Shown: positions 25,063 through 31,763 of the stretch, piece by piece
How positions within the stretch are numbered: position 1 is the stretch's first letter
Layout: each line of letters opens with the position of its first letter
NCBI RefSeq assembly: GCF_003688665.1
Contig: NZ_REFO01000017.1
Location: forward strand, 1-41,485
Length of the DNA stretch: 41,485 nucleotides
Origin: Hydrogenothermus marinus
Lineage (GTDB): Bacteria; Aquificota; Aquificia; Aquificales; Hydrogenothermaceae
Direction: 5' to 3'
Program-made: the position numbers and the translations under genes
The notes under the pieces: generated by a model
What the model saw: only the letters and a program-made list of their open reading frames with translations
Databases searched by the model: none
What the model was told of the DNA's origin: nothing

Positions 25063-25201
25063 CTTCAACATAAACAGAAATAATAGTATTATCTGGATAA
25101 AGTTTGTCTATCAATTTTTCAAACTTATTTTCAAAAATATTCAAAGCAAATACTAAAAATAAAGTTATAATTATAATTGAAATGAATTTTATATTTCTCA
25201 T
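25049..25201 (-). CDS. Possible 50-aa single-span membrane protein
   Basis: An ATG at 25201 opens a frame of 50 codons ending in TAA at 25051-25049. The protein starts MRNIKFISIIIITLFLVFAL, a clear transmembrane helix with a positive N-terminus, followed by a polar segment NKFEKLIDKLYPDNTIISVY and an acidic tail VEEEGG. That composition is sensible for a small membrane protein rather than random AT-rich sequence. There is no good Shine-Dalgarno sequence upstream, and the stop codon lies in the loop of the nuoI hairpin, so expression is uncertain. The rest of the 25035-25305 intergenic stretch shows no other gene; the transglycosylase promoter was not resolved. Confidence 0.45.
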   Translation of the reverse strand: MRNIKFISIIIITLFLVFALNIFENKFEKLIDKLYPDNTIISVYVEEEGG

Positions 25202-25305
25202 AGTACTAATATTTTTCGGCTTAATTAAAGAAATATTTAATAAAAAATTTATTACATTTCTATATCTAAATAAAAGGTAGATAAGTTTTTAATCAGGAGG
25301 GAAAA

Positions 25306-26490
25306 ATGAAGATTTTAATCTTTTTACTTTTATTACTGATATCTATTTATTCTTATGGAAAAGAAGAAAAATTTCAAAATTATATGAAAGAATTTCAAGA
25401 ATATGAAAATAAAGAGATTAGAGATTATAAAGCATATTATGAACAGATAATGAAAGAGTTTGAAGAATACAAAAAAATTGTCAATGAAGAATTTGAAAAT
25501 TATAAAAAAGAAATATCAAAATATTGGGAAGATACAGAAATTTCTACTAAAACAAAATGGGTAGAGTATTCAAATAACTATAAAATAAAAAAGGTTGTAG
25601 ATTTTGAAAATGGTGAGATAAGAATAGAAATTATAGATAAAAATAAACCTTCAAATGAAAAGATAAAAAATTTACTTAAAGATTTAATTACAGAAGATAC
25701 TAATAGAGCATTTAAGAATGATAAATTATCTCAAAATATAGAAAAGAAGCTGCTTGAGAAAGTTAAACATATAAAAACTGCCAAAGTAGATAAGAAACCT
25801 ATTTTGATGGATGTAATTGTCCAAAAAGAAAATCCAGAACCTAAGGATATTTCAAAAGCAATTGAAAATCTTATACAGAAAGGTGAACTTTATAAAAAAC
25901 CTTCTAAATTTGGAGGAGAAAAAGTATATTTTTTTAAAATTAAACTTTTACCAAAAATATTTTTAATAAAAATTAAAGAATATAAACCTACTGTTAGTAA
26001 ATATTCAAAAAAATATAGATTAAGAGAATCTCTTATCTTTGCTATTATACATACAGAAAGTGCTTTTAATCCTTTAGCTAAATCTCCAGCACCGGCTTAT
26101 GGGCTTATGCAGATTGTACCTCAGACTGCAGGGAAAGATGCAACAAAAATTATATATGGAAAGCCTGTTTTACTTGCACCATCTTATCTTTACAATTCTG
26201 AAAAAAATATAATGGTTGGGACAACATATTTATATTTACTTTATTATAAATATTTAAGTGATATAAAAAATCCTTTAAGCAGGCTTTATTGTACAATAGC
26301 TGCATACAATACAGGAGCTGGAAATGTTGCAAGAGCTTTTATAGGAACAACAAATATAAAAAAAGCAATTCATATAATAAACAAAATGACTCCTTCTGAA
26401 GTTTATAATACATTAGAAAAAAATCTTCCTTATGAAGAAACTAAACAGTATTTAAATAAAGTTGCTATTAGAATAAAAATTTATGAGTAA
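25306..26490 (+). CDS. mltC: MltC-type membrane-bound lytic murein transglycosylase
   Basis: This 394-aa enzyme cleaves peptidoglycan glycan strands to 1,6-anhydroMurNAc ends. An N-terminal hydrophobic signal (1-18) is followed by a Glu/Tyr/Lys-rich coiled segment (about 20-80), a DUF3393-like domain (about 84-215, YSNNYKIKKVVDFENGEIRI) and an SLT domain (about 225-390). The catalytic Glu is Glu251 (IIHTESAFNP), followed by AYGLMQIVPQTAGKD and IAAYNTGAGNVARAF. E. coli MltC is a lipoprotein, but no Cys lipobox is present here, so this version may be secreted or anchored by its uncleaved signal. The ATG follows AGGAGGG. Confidence 0.92.
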   Translation: MKILIFLLLLLISIYSYGKEEKFQNYMKEFQEYENKEIRDYKAYYEQIMKEFEEYKKIVNEEFENYKKEISKYWEDTEISTKTKWVEYSNNYKIKKVVDFENGEIRIEIIDKNKPSNEKIKNLLKDLITEDTNRAFKNDKLSQNIEKKLLEKVKHIKTAKVDKKPILMDVIVQKENPEPKDISKAIENLIQKGELYKKPSKFGGEKVYFFKIKLLPKIFLIKIKEYKPTVSKYSKKYRLRESLIFAIIHTESAFNPLAKSPAPAYGLMQIVPQTAGKDATKIIYGKPVLLAPSYLYNSEKNIMVGTTYLYLLYYKYLSDIKNPLSRLYCTIAAYNTGAGNVARAFIGTTNIKKAIHIINKMTPSEVYNTLEKNLPYEETKQYLNKVAIRIKIYE

Positions 26491-26619
26491 ATGATTCTTT
26501 TATAATTAGCTCTGACATTTTTAGTGTAAAAATATAGTATAAAATATCATTATATGGTAGAAAATTTTAAATTCTAATTTTTTGTGATTTTTTTTAAAGG
26601 CTTGATATTTCTTAATTTA

Positions 26620-26710
26620 TGGCGGAGGGAGAGGGATTCGAACCCCCGGAGGGCTGTTAACCCTCAAGTGATTTCAAATCACCCGCCTTCGTCCACTCGG
26701 CCATCCCTCC
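26620..26710 (-). tRNA. tRNA-Ser (anticodon UGA)
   Basis: On the minus strand the acceptor arms GGAGGGA and TCCCTCC pair, followed by G73 and an encoded CCA (26622-26620). The anticodon loop TTTGAAA closes a GGTGA/TCACT stem and puts anticodon TGA at 26676-26674. A long variable arm (GAGGGTTAACAGCCCTC) and TTCGAAT identify a type II serine tRNA. Total length is 91 nt including CCA. Confidence 0.97.
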
Positions 26711-26725
26711 AAGAAAGGAATATAT

Positions 26726-26754
26726 ATTATAATCATTTAAAATAAGTTTTTCAA
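26726..26754 (-). promoter_or_regulatory. Promoter of tRNA-Ser
   Basis: Minus-strand TTGAAA (26754-26749), exactly 17 bp, TATAAT (26731-26726). The tRNA 5' end is 15 nt beyond the -10 box, so the 5' leader would be short, as for an independent tRNA gene. Confidence 0.78.
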
Positions 26755-26799
26755 GTTGAATTAAACTTTAAATAGATAATGAGTTTAAGATTTTCAACT

Positions 26800-26857
26800 A
26801 CTTAATCTTACAAAATTAAGTGAAAACACTTGAAAATTTTTATATAGGTCTTATATT
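26800..26857 (+). promoter_or_regulatory. Promoter of the DUF2267 gene with inverted repeats
   Basis: TTGAAA (26830-26835), 16 bp, TATATT (26852-26857) is a likely promoter. Just upstream are ACTTAAT (26800-26806) and ATTAAGT (26815-26821), a perfect 7-bp inverted repeat, and AAGTG/CACTT (26818-26831) partly overlapping the -35 box. They might be regulatory, though short AT-rich repeats are common here. Confidence 0.55.
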
Positions 26858-26900
26858 TAAAAATAGAAAAAATAACTAATAAATAAAGGAGGGTTAGAAA

Positions 26901-27332
26901 ATGTCATTTGCACCTATTGAAAGAACTGTTCAAAAAACTTACTCTTGGTTAAAAGATATTGAAGAAGAATTAGGAACAGATAATAGACATCGTGCTTATC
27001 ATGCTCTTCGCTCTGTACTTCATCATTTAAGAGATAGACTCACTGTTGAAGAATCAGCTGATTTTGCTGCTGAATTGCCAACACTAATTAGGGGAATTTA
27101 CTATGAAGGTTGGCAACCATCTAAGGTACCAATGAAAATTAGAAGTAAAGAAGAATTTTTAGAATTAATTAAACAAGATTTTGTAAAAGAGGGAGAAGAA
27201 GTTAATCCAGAAGAAATTGTTAAAGCGGTATTTAATGTAATTAAAAGAAGAATCGCTGATGGTGAAATTAAAGATATTCTTAGTGAACTTCCAAAACATA
27301 TTAGGGAAATTTTTGAACAAGAAATTTGCTAA
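26901..27332 (+). CDS. DUF2267 family protein
   Basis: The 143-aa protein is soluble and helical. The opening FAPIERTVQKTYSWLKDIEEEL, the HRAYHALRSVLHHLRDRL segment with two adjacent His residues, and LPTLIRGIYYEGW are typical DUF2267 features, while a second half (about 85-140) is a related helical repeat. The biochemical function is unknown; homologues are often stress-linked or sit near two-component genes. A strong ribosome-binding site AAGGAGGG precedes ATG 26901, and a good promoter lies upstream. It is transcribed alone and followed by a hairpin at 27338-27355. Confidence 0.88.
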   Translation: MSFAPIERTVQKTYSWLKDIEEELGTDNRHRAYHALRSVLHHLRDRLTVEESADFAAELPTLIRGIYYEGWQPSKVPMKIRSKEEFLELIKQDFVKEGEEVNPEEIVKAVFNVIKRRIADGEIKDILSELPKHIREIFEQEIC

Positions 27333-27337
27333 TAAAA

Positions 27338-27355
27338 GAGGGGATAATTCCCCTC
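27338..27355 (+). terminator. Hairpin after the DUF2267 gene
   Basis: GAGGGGA (27338-27344) pairs with TCCCCTC (27349-27355) around a 4-nt loop. The downstream sequence reaches a run of five T only after several bases, so it is a weaker intrinsic terminator. A -10-like TATAAT (27371-27376) follows and may serve yggS. Confidence 0.62.
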
Positions 27356-27408
27356 CATCTCCTTTTTAGGTATAATAAAAGATAAAATTTTCTCCAAAAG
27401 AGAGTTTT

Positions 27409-28098
27409 ATGTCTATTAAAGAAAATATAAAACAAATTTTAGAAATTGCTGAAAAATCTGCAAAAAAATCTGGAAGAAATTTAAAAGATATTATTATCTT
27501 AGGGGCTTCTAAAACCCAGCCTATAGAAAAGATTATAGATGCTTATAACGCAGGTTTAAGATATTTTGGTGAAAATAGAGTTCAAGAAGGAATAAATAAA
27601 ATTGAAGCATTAAAAAATTATAAAGATATTCATTGGCATTTAATAGGAGGACTTCAGACTAATAAAGCTAAATATGCCGTTAAATATTTTGAATTAATTC
27701 ATTCCTTAGATAGAAAAAGTTTAGCTGATGAACTGGATAAAAGAGCTAAAAAAATAAATAAAATACAAGATGTTTTAATTGAAGTAAATATAGGGAAAGA
27801 AGAATCAAAATATGGAGTAAAGCCAGAAGATCTAAATTCTCTTGTGGAATATACCTTAAAAAAAGAAAATTTAAATCTTTTAGGTTTAATGTGTATTCCA
27901 CCATATTCAGAAAATAAAGAAGATTCAAGACCTTATTTTGCAAGGCTTAGAGATTTAAAAGAGGATATAGAAAAAGAGTTTAATATACAACTTCCACATC
28001 TTTCTATGGGAATGTCCAATGATTTTGATATTGCAATAGAAGAAGGCGCAACAATTGTTAGAATCGGAACAAGACTTTTTGGAGAAAGAAATTATTAA
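27409..28098 (+). CDS. yggS: YggS/PLPBP-family pyridoxal phosphate homeostasis protein
   Basis: The 229-aa alanine-racemase-N fold protein binds PLP without known catalytic activity and controls free PLP and amino-acid balance. The PLP lysine is Lys35 (LGASKTQPIEKI). FGENRVQEGINKIEALK, IHWHLIGGLQTNKAKYAV and LSMGMSNDFDIAIEEGATIVRIGTRLFG are the family signatures. The ATG follows AAGAGAG. Its stop codon lies within a 13-bp tandem repeat that also supplies the stop of the convergent DUF502 gene. Confidence 0.95.
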   Translation: MSIKENIKQILEIAEKSAKKSGRNLKDIIILGASKTQPIEKIIDAYNAGLRYFGENRVQEGINKIEALKNYKDIHWHLIGGLQTNKAKYAVKYFELIHSLDRKSLADELDKRAKKINKIQDVLIEVNIGKEESKYGVKPEDLNSLVEYTLKKENLNLLGLMCIPPYSENKEDSRPYFARLRDLKEDIEKEFNIQLPHLSMGMSNDFDIAIEEGATIVRIGTRLFGERNY

Positions 28099-28111
28099 AA
28101 GAAATTATTAA
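28086..28111. repeat. Exact 13-bp tandem repeat across two convergent stop codons
   Basis: AAGAAATTATTAA occurs at 28086-28098 and again at 28099-28111. The first copy includes the yggS stop TAA and the second copy includes the stop of the minus-strand DUF502 gene. As 13 is not a multiple of three, the duplication shifted frame at the gene ends. Confidence 0.95.
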
Positions 28112-28689
28112 AGGTAATTTATCTTATTTTTCATTACTAAACCACCTGAAAGAATTACTTTCATAGCTTCATCTACAGATATATCTACATGAATTACTTC
28201 TTCTTCAGGAACAAAGATTGTATAACCTGAAGTTGGGTTAGGTGCAGTAGGAACATATACTACATAATAATTTTTATTATTAATTTCAATCTCATTAGCA
28301 ACAAAAGCAATAGACAATGTATTTTCTCTTGGAAATTCAACTAAAACAGTTTTTTTAAATTTATCTTTATTAGATATTAAAGATTCCATAGTTTGTTTTG
28401 TTGCAGAATAAATAGCTCTAACAAGTGGAATTTTACTTAGAACTTTATCCCACCATTCAAAAAATTTTTTACCAAAATAATTTTGAGCAAGAATACCTGT
28501 AGCTAATACTAATAGTAAGGTTGTTAGTATTCCTAATCCAGGTATATCTGGGATAGGAATAAATACTCTTATGTAAGGTAAAACTAAGTTGTTTACAAAA
28601 GTAAGTAATGTAATAACTACCCATAGGGTAATACCTATAGGTAGTAACACAAATAATCCTGTTAAAAAATAATCTCTTAATTTTTTCAT
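28108..28689 (-). CDS. DUF502 family membrane protein
   Basis: The 193-aa protein has two transmembrane helices (about 8-32 and 47-68, with LVLATGILAQNYFGKKF at the end) followed by a conserved soluble domain. Family signatures are KVLSKIPLVRAIYSATKQTMESL, TVLVEFPRENTLSIAF and VPTAPNPTSGYTIFVPEEEV. Function is unknown; homologues occur in bacteria and plants. It lies 3 nt after the membrane protease gene and is the last gene of the minus-strand run, so a role in membrane quality control with that protease is possible but unproven. Confidence 0.9.
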   Translation of the reverse strand: MKKLRDYFLTGLFVLLPIGITLWVVITLLTFVNNLVLPYIRVFIPIPDIPGLGILTTLLLVLATGILAQNYFGKKFFEWWDKVLSKIPLVRAIYSATKQTMESLISNKDKFKKTVLVEFPRENTLSIAFVANEIEINNKNYYVVYVPTAPNPTSGYTIFVPEEEVIHVDISVDEAMKVILSGGLVMKNKINYL

Positions 28690-28692
28690 AAT

Positions 28693-29544
28693 TTAATGTC
28701 CATTAGAAGTATTTCCAGGTTTTTGGTATGGTACTGGAATATATTGAACTGATTGAGGTCCTGAAGGTTGAGGATAGAGCTCCATTAAAGCATAAACCTC
28801 ATCAGGTACTTCTGTTGATACTTTAAGTCCAAGTTCTTTAGCCCTTTCTACTGTAATAGGAAAGTCATGAGTATATTTTCCTTGAGTTAGTTCTTCTGCT
28901 ACTTTTTTAGCTACTTCTTCCGAATATCCTTTCTTTTTAAGTAAAGATACAACATTATCATACATCTGCTTTAAAGCTTTTTCACTTACATCTATTTTTA
29001 CCCAAGTAGCATCATCTATTTCATTTGGATCTTTTATTTCTTTTATCTTAACTATGGAAGCTGCTGGCTCTTGTCCAAGTTGTGGATCTACAGGACCAAG
29101 AACAGCATGTTCATCCATTATTATCTCATCTGCTGCGAATGCTATTAAAGTTCCTCCAGACATTGCATAGTGAGGAATTATTACTCTAACAGGTGCTTGG
29201 TGATCTGCTAGGGCATTTGCTATTTGAGTAGCTGCTAAAGCAAGTCCTCCAGGGGTATGAATTATAAAATCTATTGGCATGTTTTTTGGTGTTAACCTTA
29301 TTGCTCTTAAAACCTGTTCAGAATCTTCTATAGTAATAAATCTCATCATAAAAAATCCAAGAAATGAACGGGTTTCCTGTCTATGAATCATTGTAATTAC
29401 ACGAGATTTTCTTTTTTCTTCAATAGCTCTTATAAGCCTTTCTCTGCTCCACTCTAAAGTCTGAGATTTAAGCATTGGTAGTATTAATAAAAGTATAAAA
29501 ATAAACCAAAAGAGCTGACTTATAAAAATTCCATAGGAATCCAT
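28693..29544 (-). CDS. ClpP-fold membrane-anchored serine protease (SDH_sah/DUF114)
   Basis: The 283-aa protein belongs to the PF01972 group of SppA-like proteases. One N-terminal transmembrane helix (about 7-25) precedes the protease core. The oxyanion-type loop IIHTPGGLALAATQIA and the presumed nucleophile Ser129 (HYAMSGGTLIAFAADEI) are clear; MDEHAVLGPVDPQLG follows, as in the family. The C-terminus is Pro/Gln-rich. Substrates are unknown. The ATG follows AAAGGAG, and it sits between the dUTPase and DUF502 genes. Confidence 0.9.
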   Translation of the reverse strand: MDSYGIFISQLFWFIFILLLILPMLKSQTLEWSRERLIRAIEEKRKSRVITMIHRQETRSFLGFFMMRFITIEDSEQVLRAIRLTPKNMPIDFIIHTPGGLALAATQIANALADHQAPVRVIIPHYAMSGGTLIAFAADEIIMDEHAVLGPVDPQLGQEPAASIVKIKEIKDPNEIDDATWVKIDVSEKALKQMYDNVVSLLKKKGYSEEVAKKVAEELTQGKYTHDFPITVERAKELGLKVSTEVPDEVYALMELYPQPSGPQSVQYIPVPYQKPGNTSNGH

Positions 29545-29566
29545 TATTTACTCCTTTAATTTGTGT

Positions 29567-30253
29567 TTAGCTTTTTGCTAAACTTTCAAAAGTATCTCTT
29601 ATTTTTTTCTCAAGGTCTTCTTTATTTTCTACTTGTTTAACAATATCAAATAAATATTTATTATCTTCTATACCATTAATCATCTTTTGATAATTACCAT
29701 CTTTATACCCTGTTTCTTGTCTAATATGATTAAGAATATTTTTACCTATGTAAAGTAAATACAATTCTTTAAAAGATAAACTATTTTTAACAAGAAGACC
29801 AAAGAAAAATAACCCTTCATAAGGATTATCCTTTAAAAAACCTTCTGCTACTCTTTCTGCTAAAAATATTATTTTTTTATTATTATCTGTTTCTCCAAGA
29901 TAATGATTTATATATTCTCCCTTTATATCTAAGTTTTGAAAATCTTCATCATATCCTTTTTGGAAATGTTTTATATATTCAGTTTCAACTATTTCTTCAA
30001 TATTATCAAAATCAAGTAATATATAAGATAATATAAAATGCCATATATCCACTACTTCTATTTTTACATTATCCATATCTGCTTCTTGTTTTTTCCACCA
30101 CTTCCAAGGAAGACTATCTACAAGCTCTGCACATTCTAACCAGATAGCTCTTGTAAAATCTTCTTTTGTTCTTTCTTTTTTCCAGTTTTCATTTATCTTT
30201 TTATTTAGATTATCTTGTAATGAAAACATATCTATAAGTTCTTTTTTAAACAT
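29567..30253 (-). CDS. Dimeric dUTP diphosphatase (dUTPase_2 family)
   Basis: This all-helical enzyme hydrolyses dUTP to dUMP and pyrophosphate, keeping uracil out of DNA and feeding thymidylate synthesis. The 228-aa protein has the MazG-like metal motif: LECAELVDSLPWKWWKK with two Glu (about 40-56), then IEVVDIWHF with Glu and Asp (about 65-73), matching EXXE...EXXD. FFGLLVKNSLSF and IGKNILNHIRQETGYKDG are further family segments. It differs from trimeric Dut. The start ATG at 30253 follows TAGGAG. It lies 6 nt downstream of the 112-aa gene. Confidence 0.9.
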   Translation of the reverse strand: MFKKELIDMFSLQDNLNKKINENWKKERTKEDFTRAIWLECAELVDSLPWKWWKKQEADMDNVKIEVVDIWHFILSYILLDFDNIEEIVETEYIKHFQKGYDEDFQNLDIKGEYINHYLGETDNNKKIIFLAERVAEGFLKDNPYEGLFFFGLLVKNSLSFKELYLLYIGKNILNHIRQETGYKDGNYQKMINGIEDNKYLFDIVKQVENKEDLEKKIRDTFESLAKS

Positions 30254-30259
30254 TGATAA

Positions 30260-30598
30260 TTATACTCCTACGGCTTTTTTTACAATATTTAATCTGTTTT
30301 GCATCTTTTCTTTTTCCTTTTCTTCTTTAAAAGATTCTAAAATTTCTTCATCATTAATTATTATTTTATCTACTGGTTGTCCTTTTAGTTTTTCACATAC
30401 TAAATCTGCAATAGCCATTAATTTTTTACATCTTTTTGATGAATTAAATTTTGCATCTTCTATTTTTCCATCTTTTTCTTTGATAAAACATGAAACTTTA
30501 TGAATCCCTTCTTTTGCTTCTCCTACGAGTTTATAACCAGAAGGAATAGTTTCAACAAAATTATTTAAACCTTTTTTATGATATTCAGAAACTTTCAT
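30260..30598 (-). CDS. 112-aa protein with a NifU/IscU-N-like pattern lacking its cysteines
   Basis: I do not recognise this protein with certainty. Residues about 30-80 (VSCFIKEKDGKIEDAKFNSS, then KKLMAIADLVCEKLKGQPVD) resemble the NifU/IscU scaffold pattern of a beta strand with D-A-K-F, a short loop, a long helix with L...L.G and a D-KII segment. The IscU cluster ligands at the expected positions are replaced: only Cys36, Cys57 and Cys68 occur and they do not match the usual spacing. A scaffold-derived function without a cluster is one reading. The ATG follows AGAGGG. A Lys/Glu-rich helix forms the C-terminus. Confidence 0.75.
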   Translation of the reverse strand: MKVSEYHKKGLNNFVETIPSGYKLVGEAKEGIHKVSCFIKEKDGKIEDAKFNSSKRCKKLMAIADLVCEKLKGQPVDKIIINDEEILESFKEEKEKEKMQNRLNIVKKAVGV

Positions 30599-30626
30599 AA
30601 AAACCCTCTATTTATATTGTATTTAG

Positions 30627-31763
30627 TTATATTTTAACATTAATTAATAATTGATTGTAAATTTCAAGTAATTTATTAAAAGTTTTTTCCCATGAAAAAT
30701 AATTTCTTGTAAAGATTGATATTTCTTTTCTAATATTTTCAGTAATGTAATATTTAGACGCATTTTCAATCATTTTTATAAACTCATCTTTTGAATCTAC
30801 TAAAAGCTCTTTTTTATAAACTACTTCAGGTAAAGAACCTAATTTATAAGCTATAACAGGAAGACCACAAGCTTGAGCTTCTACAACACTTAAACCAAAA
30901 GTTTCTATTTTTGAAGTTGTTATATATATATCAGATAAAGATAAAATCTGTGCAAGTTGTTTTTTATTTTGTAAATATCCAAAATATGTAAAATTAAACT
31001 TTATCTTTTTAAATAATTTCTTTTTTTTATTTCCTGATCCTACTATTATTAAGTGGTATTTATTATGATCTAAATTGTTATAAATATCAGCAAGTTCTAA
31101 AATATCTTTATCTTGAGTCAATCTTCCTACATAAATTAATATGATTTTATCTTTTGGAATATTATATTTAGCCCTTAATGTAGTTTCTTTTTTTCTATAA
31201 AAGAAAGTAGTTCTATCTACTCCTAAATAAACTGTAGTTGTATTTTCTATACCAATTTTATTTATATAATTTTCTATATACTTAGAAGGAGTAATAACAA
31301 TATCAAAATCACTATATTCTTTTTTTATTATTTTTTCAGAAATTAAACTAGATGATTTCTTTAATTGCTTTAGTTTTAGTATTGAAGATAAACTTCCTTC
31401 AATATTTGAATGGAAAAATCCTACAGTCCTATAACCAAAAAAATCTTTTTTCTCATTTATCCATGATGGTAAAAAATAAGGAGAACCTACTTCTACAATA
31501 TCTGGTTCTTCTTTTTCAATTATTTCAAATATTTTAGCTTTGTTTAATAATAACCTATAGTATTTAGAAAAAGGAAGAGGTGGTGATTTTACAAAATAAT
31601 ATTTTGCATTATTTATGTTTTTTATATAATCCTCTTTATCAGGAACAATCAAAGAATGATTTATTCCTTTTTTAAAGAGGTATTTAGATTTTTCTAATAG
31701 ATATGTTTTTATCCCTCCACTTTTTTTACTATAAAAATGAGTAATATCTAAAACTTTAAGCAA
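30627..31763 (-). CDS. Glycosyltransferase family 4 (GT-B fold)
   Basis: The 378-aa enzyme has an N-terminal acceptor half (KSGGIKTYLLEKSKYL, about 14-29) and a C-terminal donor half with ILIYVGRLTQDKDILELADI (about 208-227) and the E-x7-E motif region SKIETFGLSVVEAQACGLPVIAY. The sugar and acceptor cannot be told from sequence. The start is TTG at 31763-31761, which follows a GGGAGA ribosome-binding site and overlaps the PHP-glycosyltransferase gene by 8 nt, so the two are probably coupled and act in one glycan or glycolipid pathway. Confidence 0.88.
   Translation of the reverse strand: MLKVLDITHFYSKKSGGIKTYLLEKSKYLFKKGINHSLIVPDKEDYIKNINNAKYYFVKSPPLPFSKYYRLLLNKAKIFEIIEKEEPDIVEVGSPYFLPSWINEKKDFFGYRTVGFFHSNIEGSLSSILKLKQLKKSSSLISEKIIKKEYSDFDIVITPSKYIENYINKIGIENTTTVYLGVDRTTFFYRKKETTLRAKYNIPKDKIILIYVGRLTQDKDILELADIYNNLDHNKYHLIIVGSGNKKKKLFKKIKFNFTYFGYLQNKKQLAQILSLSDIYITTSKIETFGLSVVEAQACGLPVIAYKLGSLPEVVYKKELLVDSKDEFIKMIENASKYYITENIRKEISIFTRNYFSWEKTFNKLLEIYNQLLINVKI

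Noticed and set aside
26491-26619. Possible small gene or RNA between the transglycosylase and tRNA-Ser
   Set aside because: The stretch is AT-rich without an open frame of note, hairpin with T-tract or promoter.
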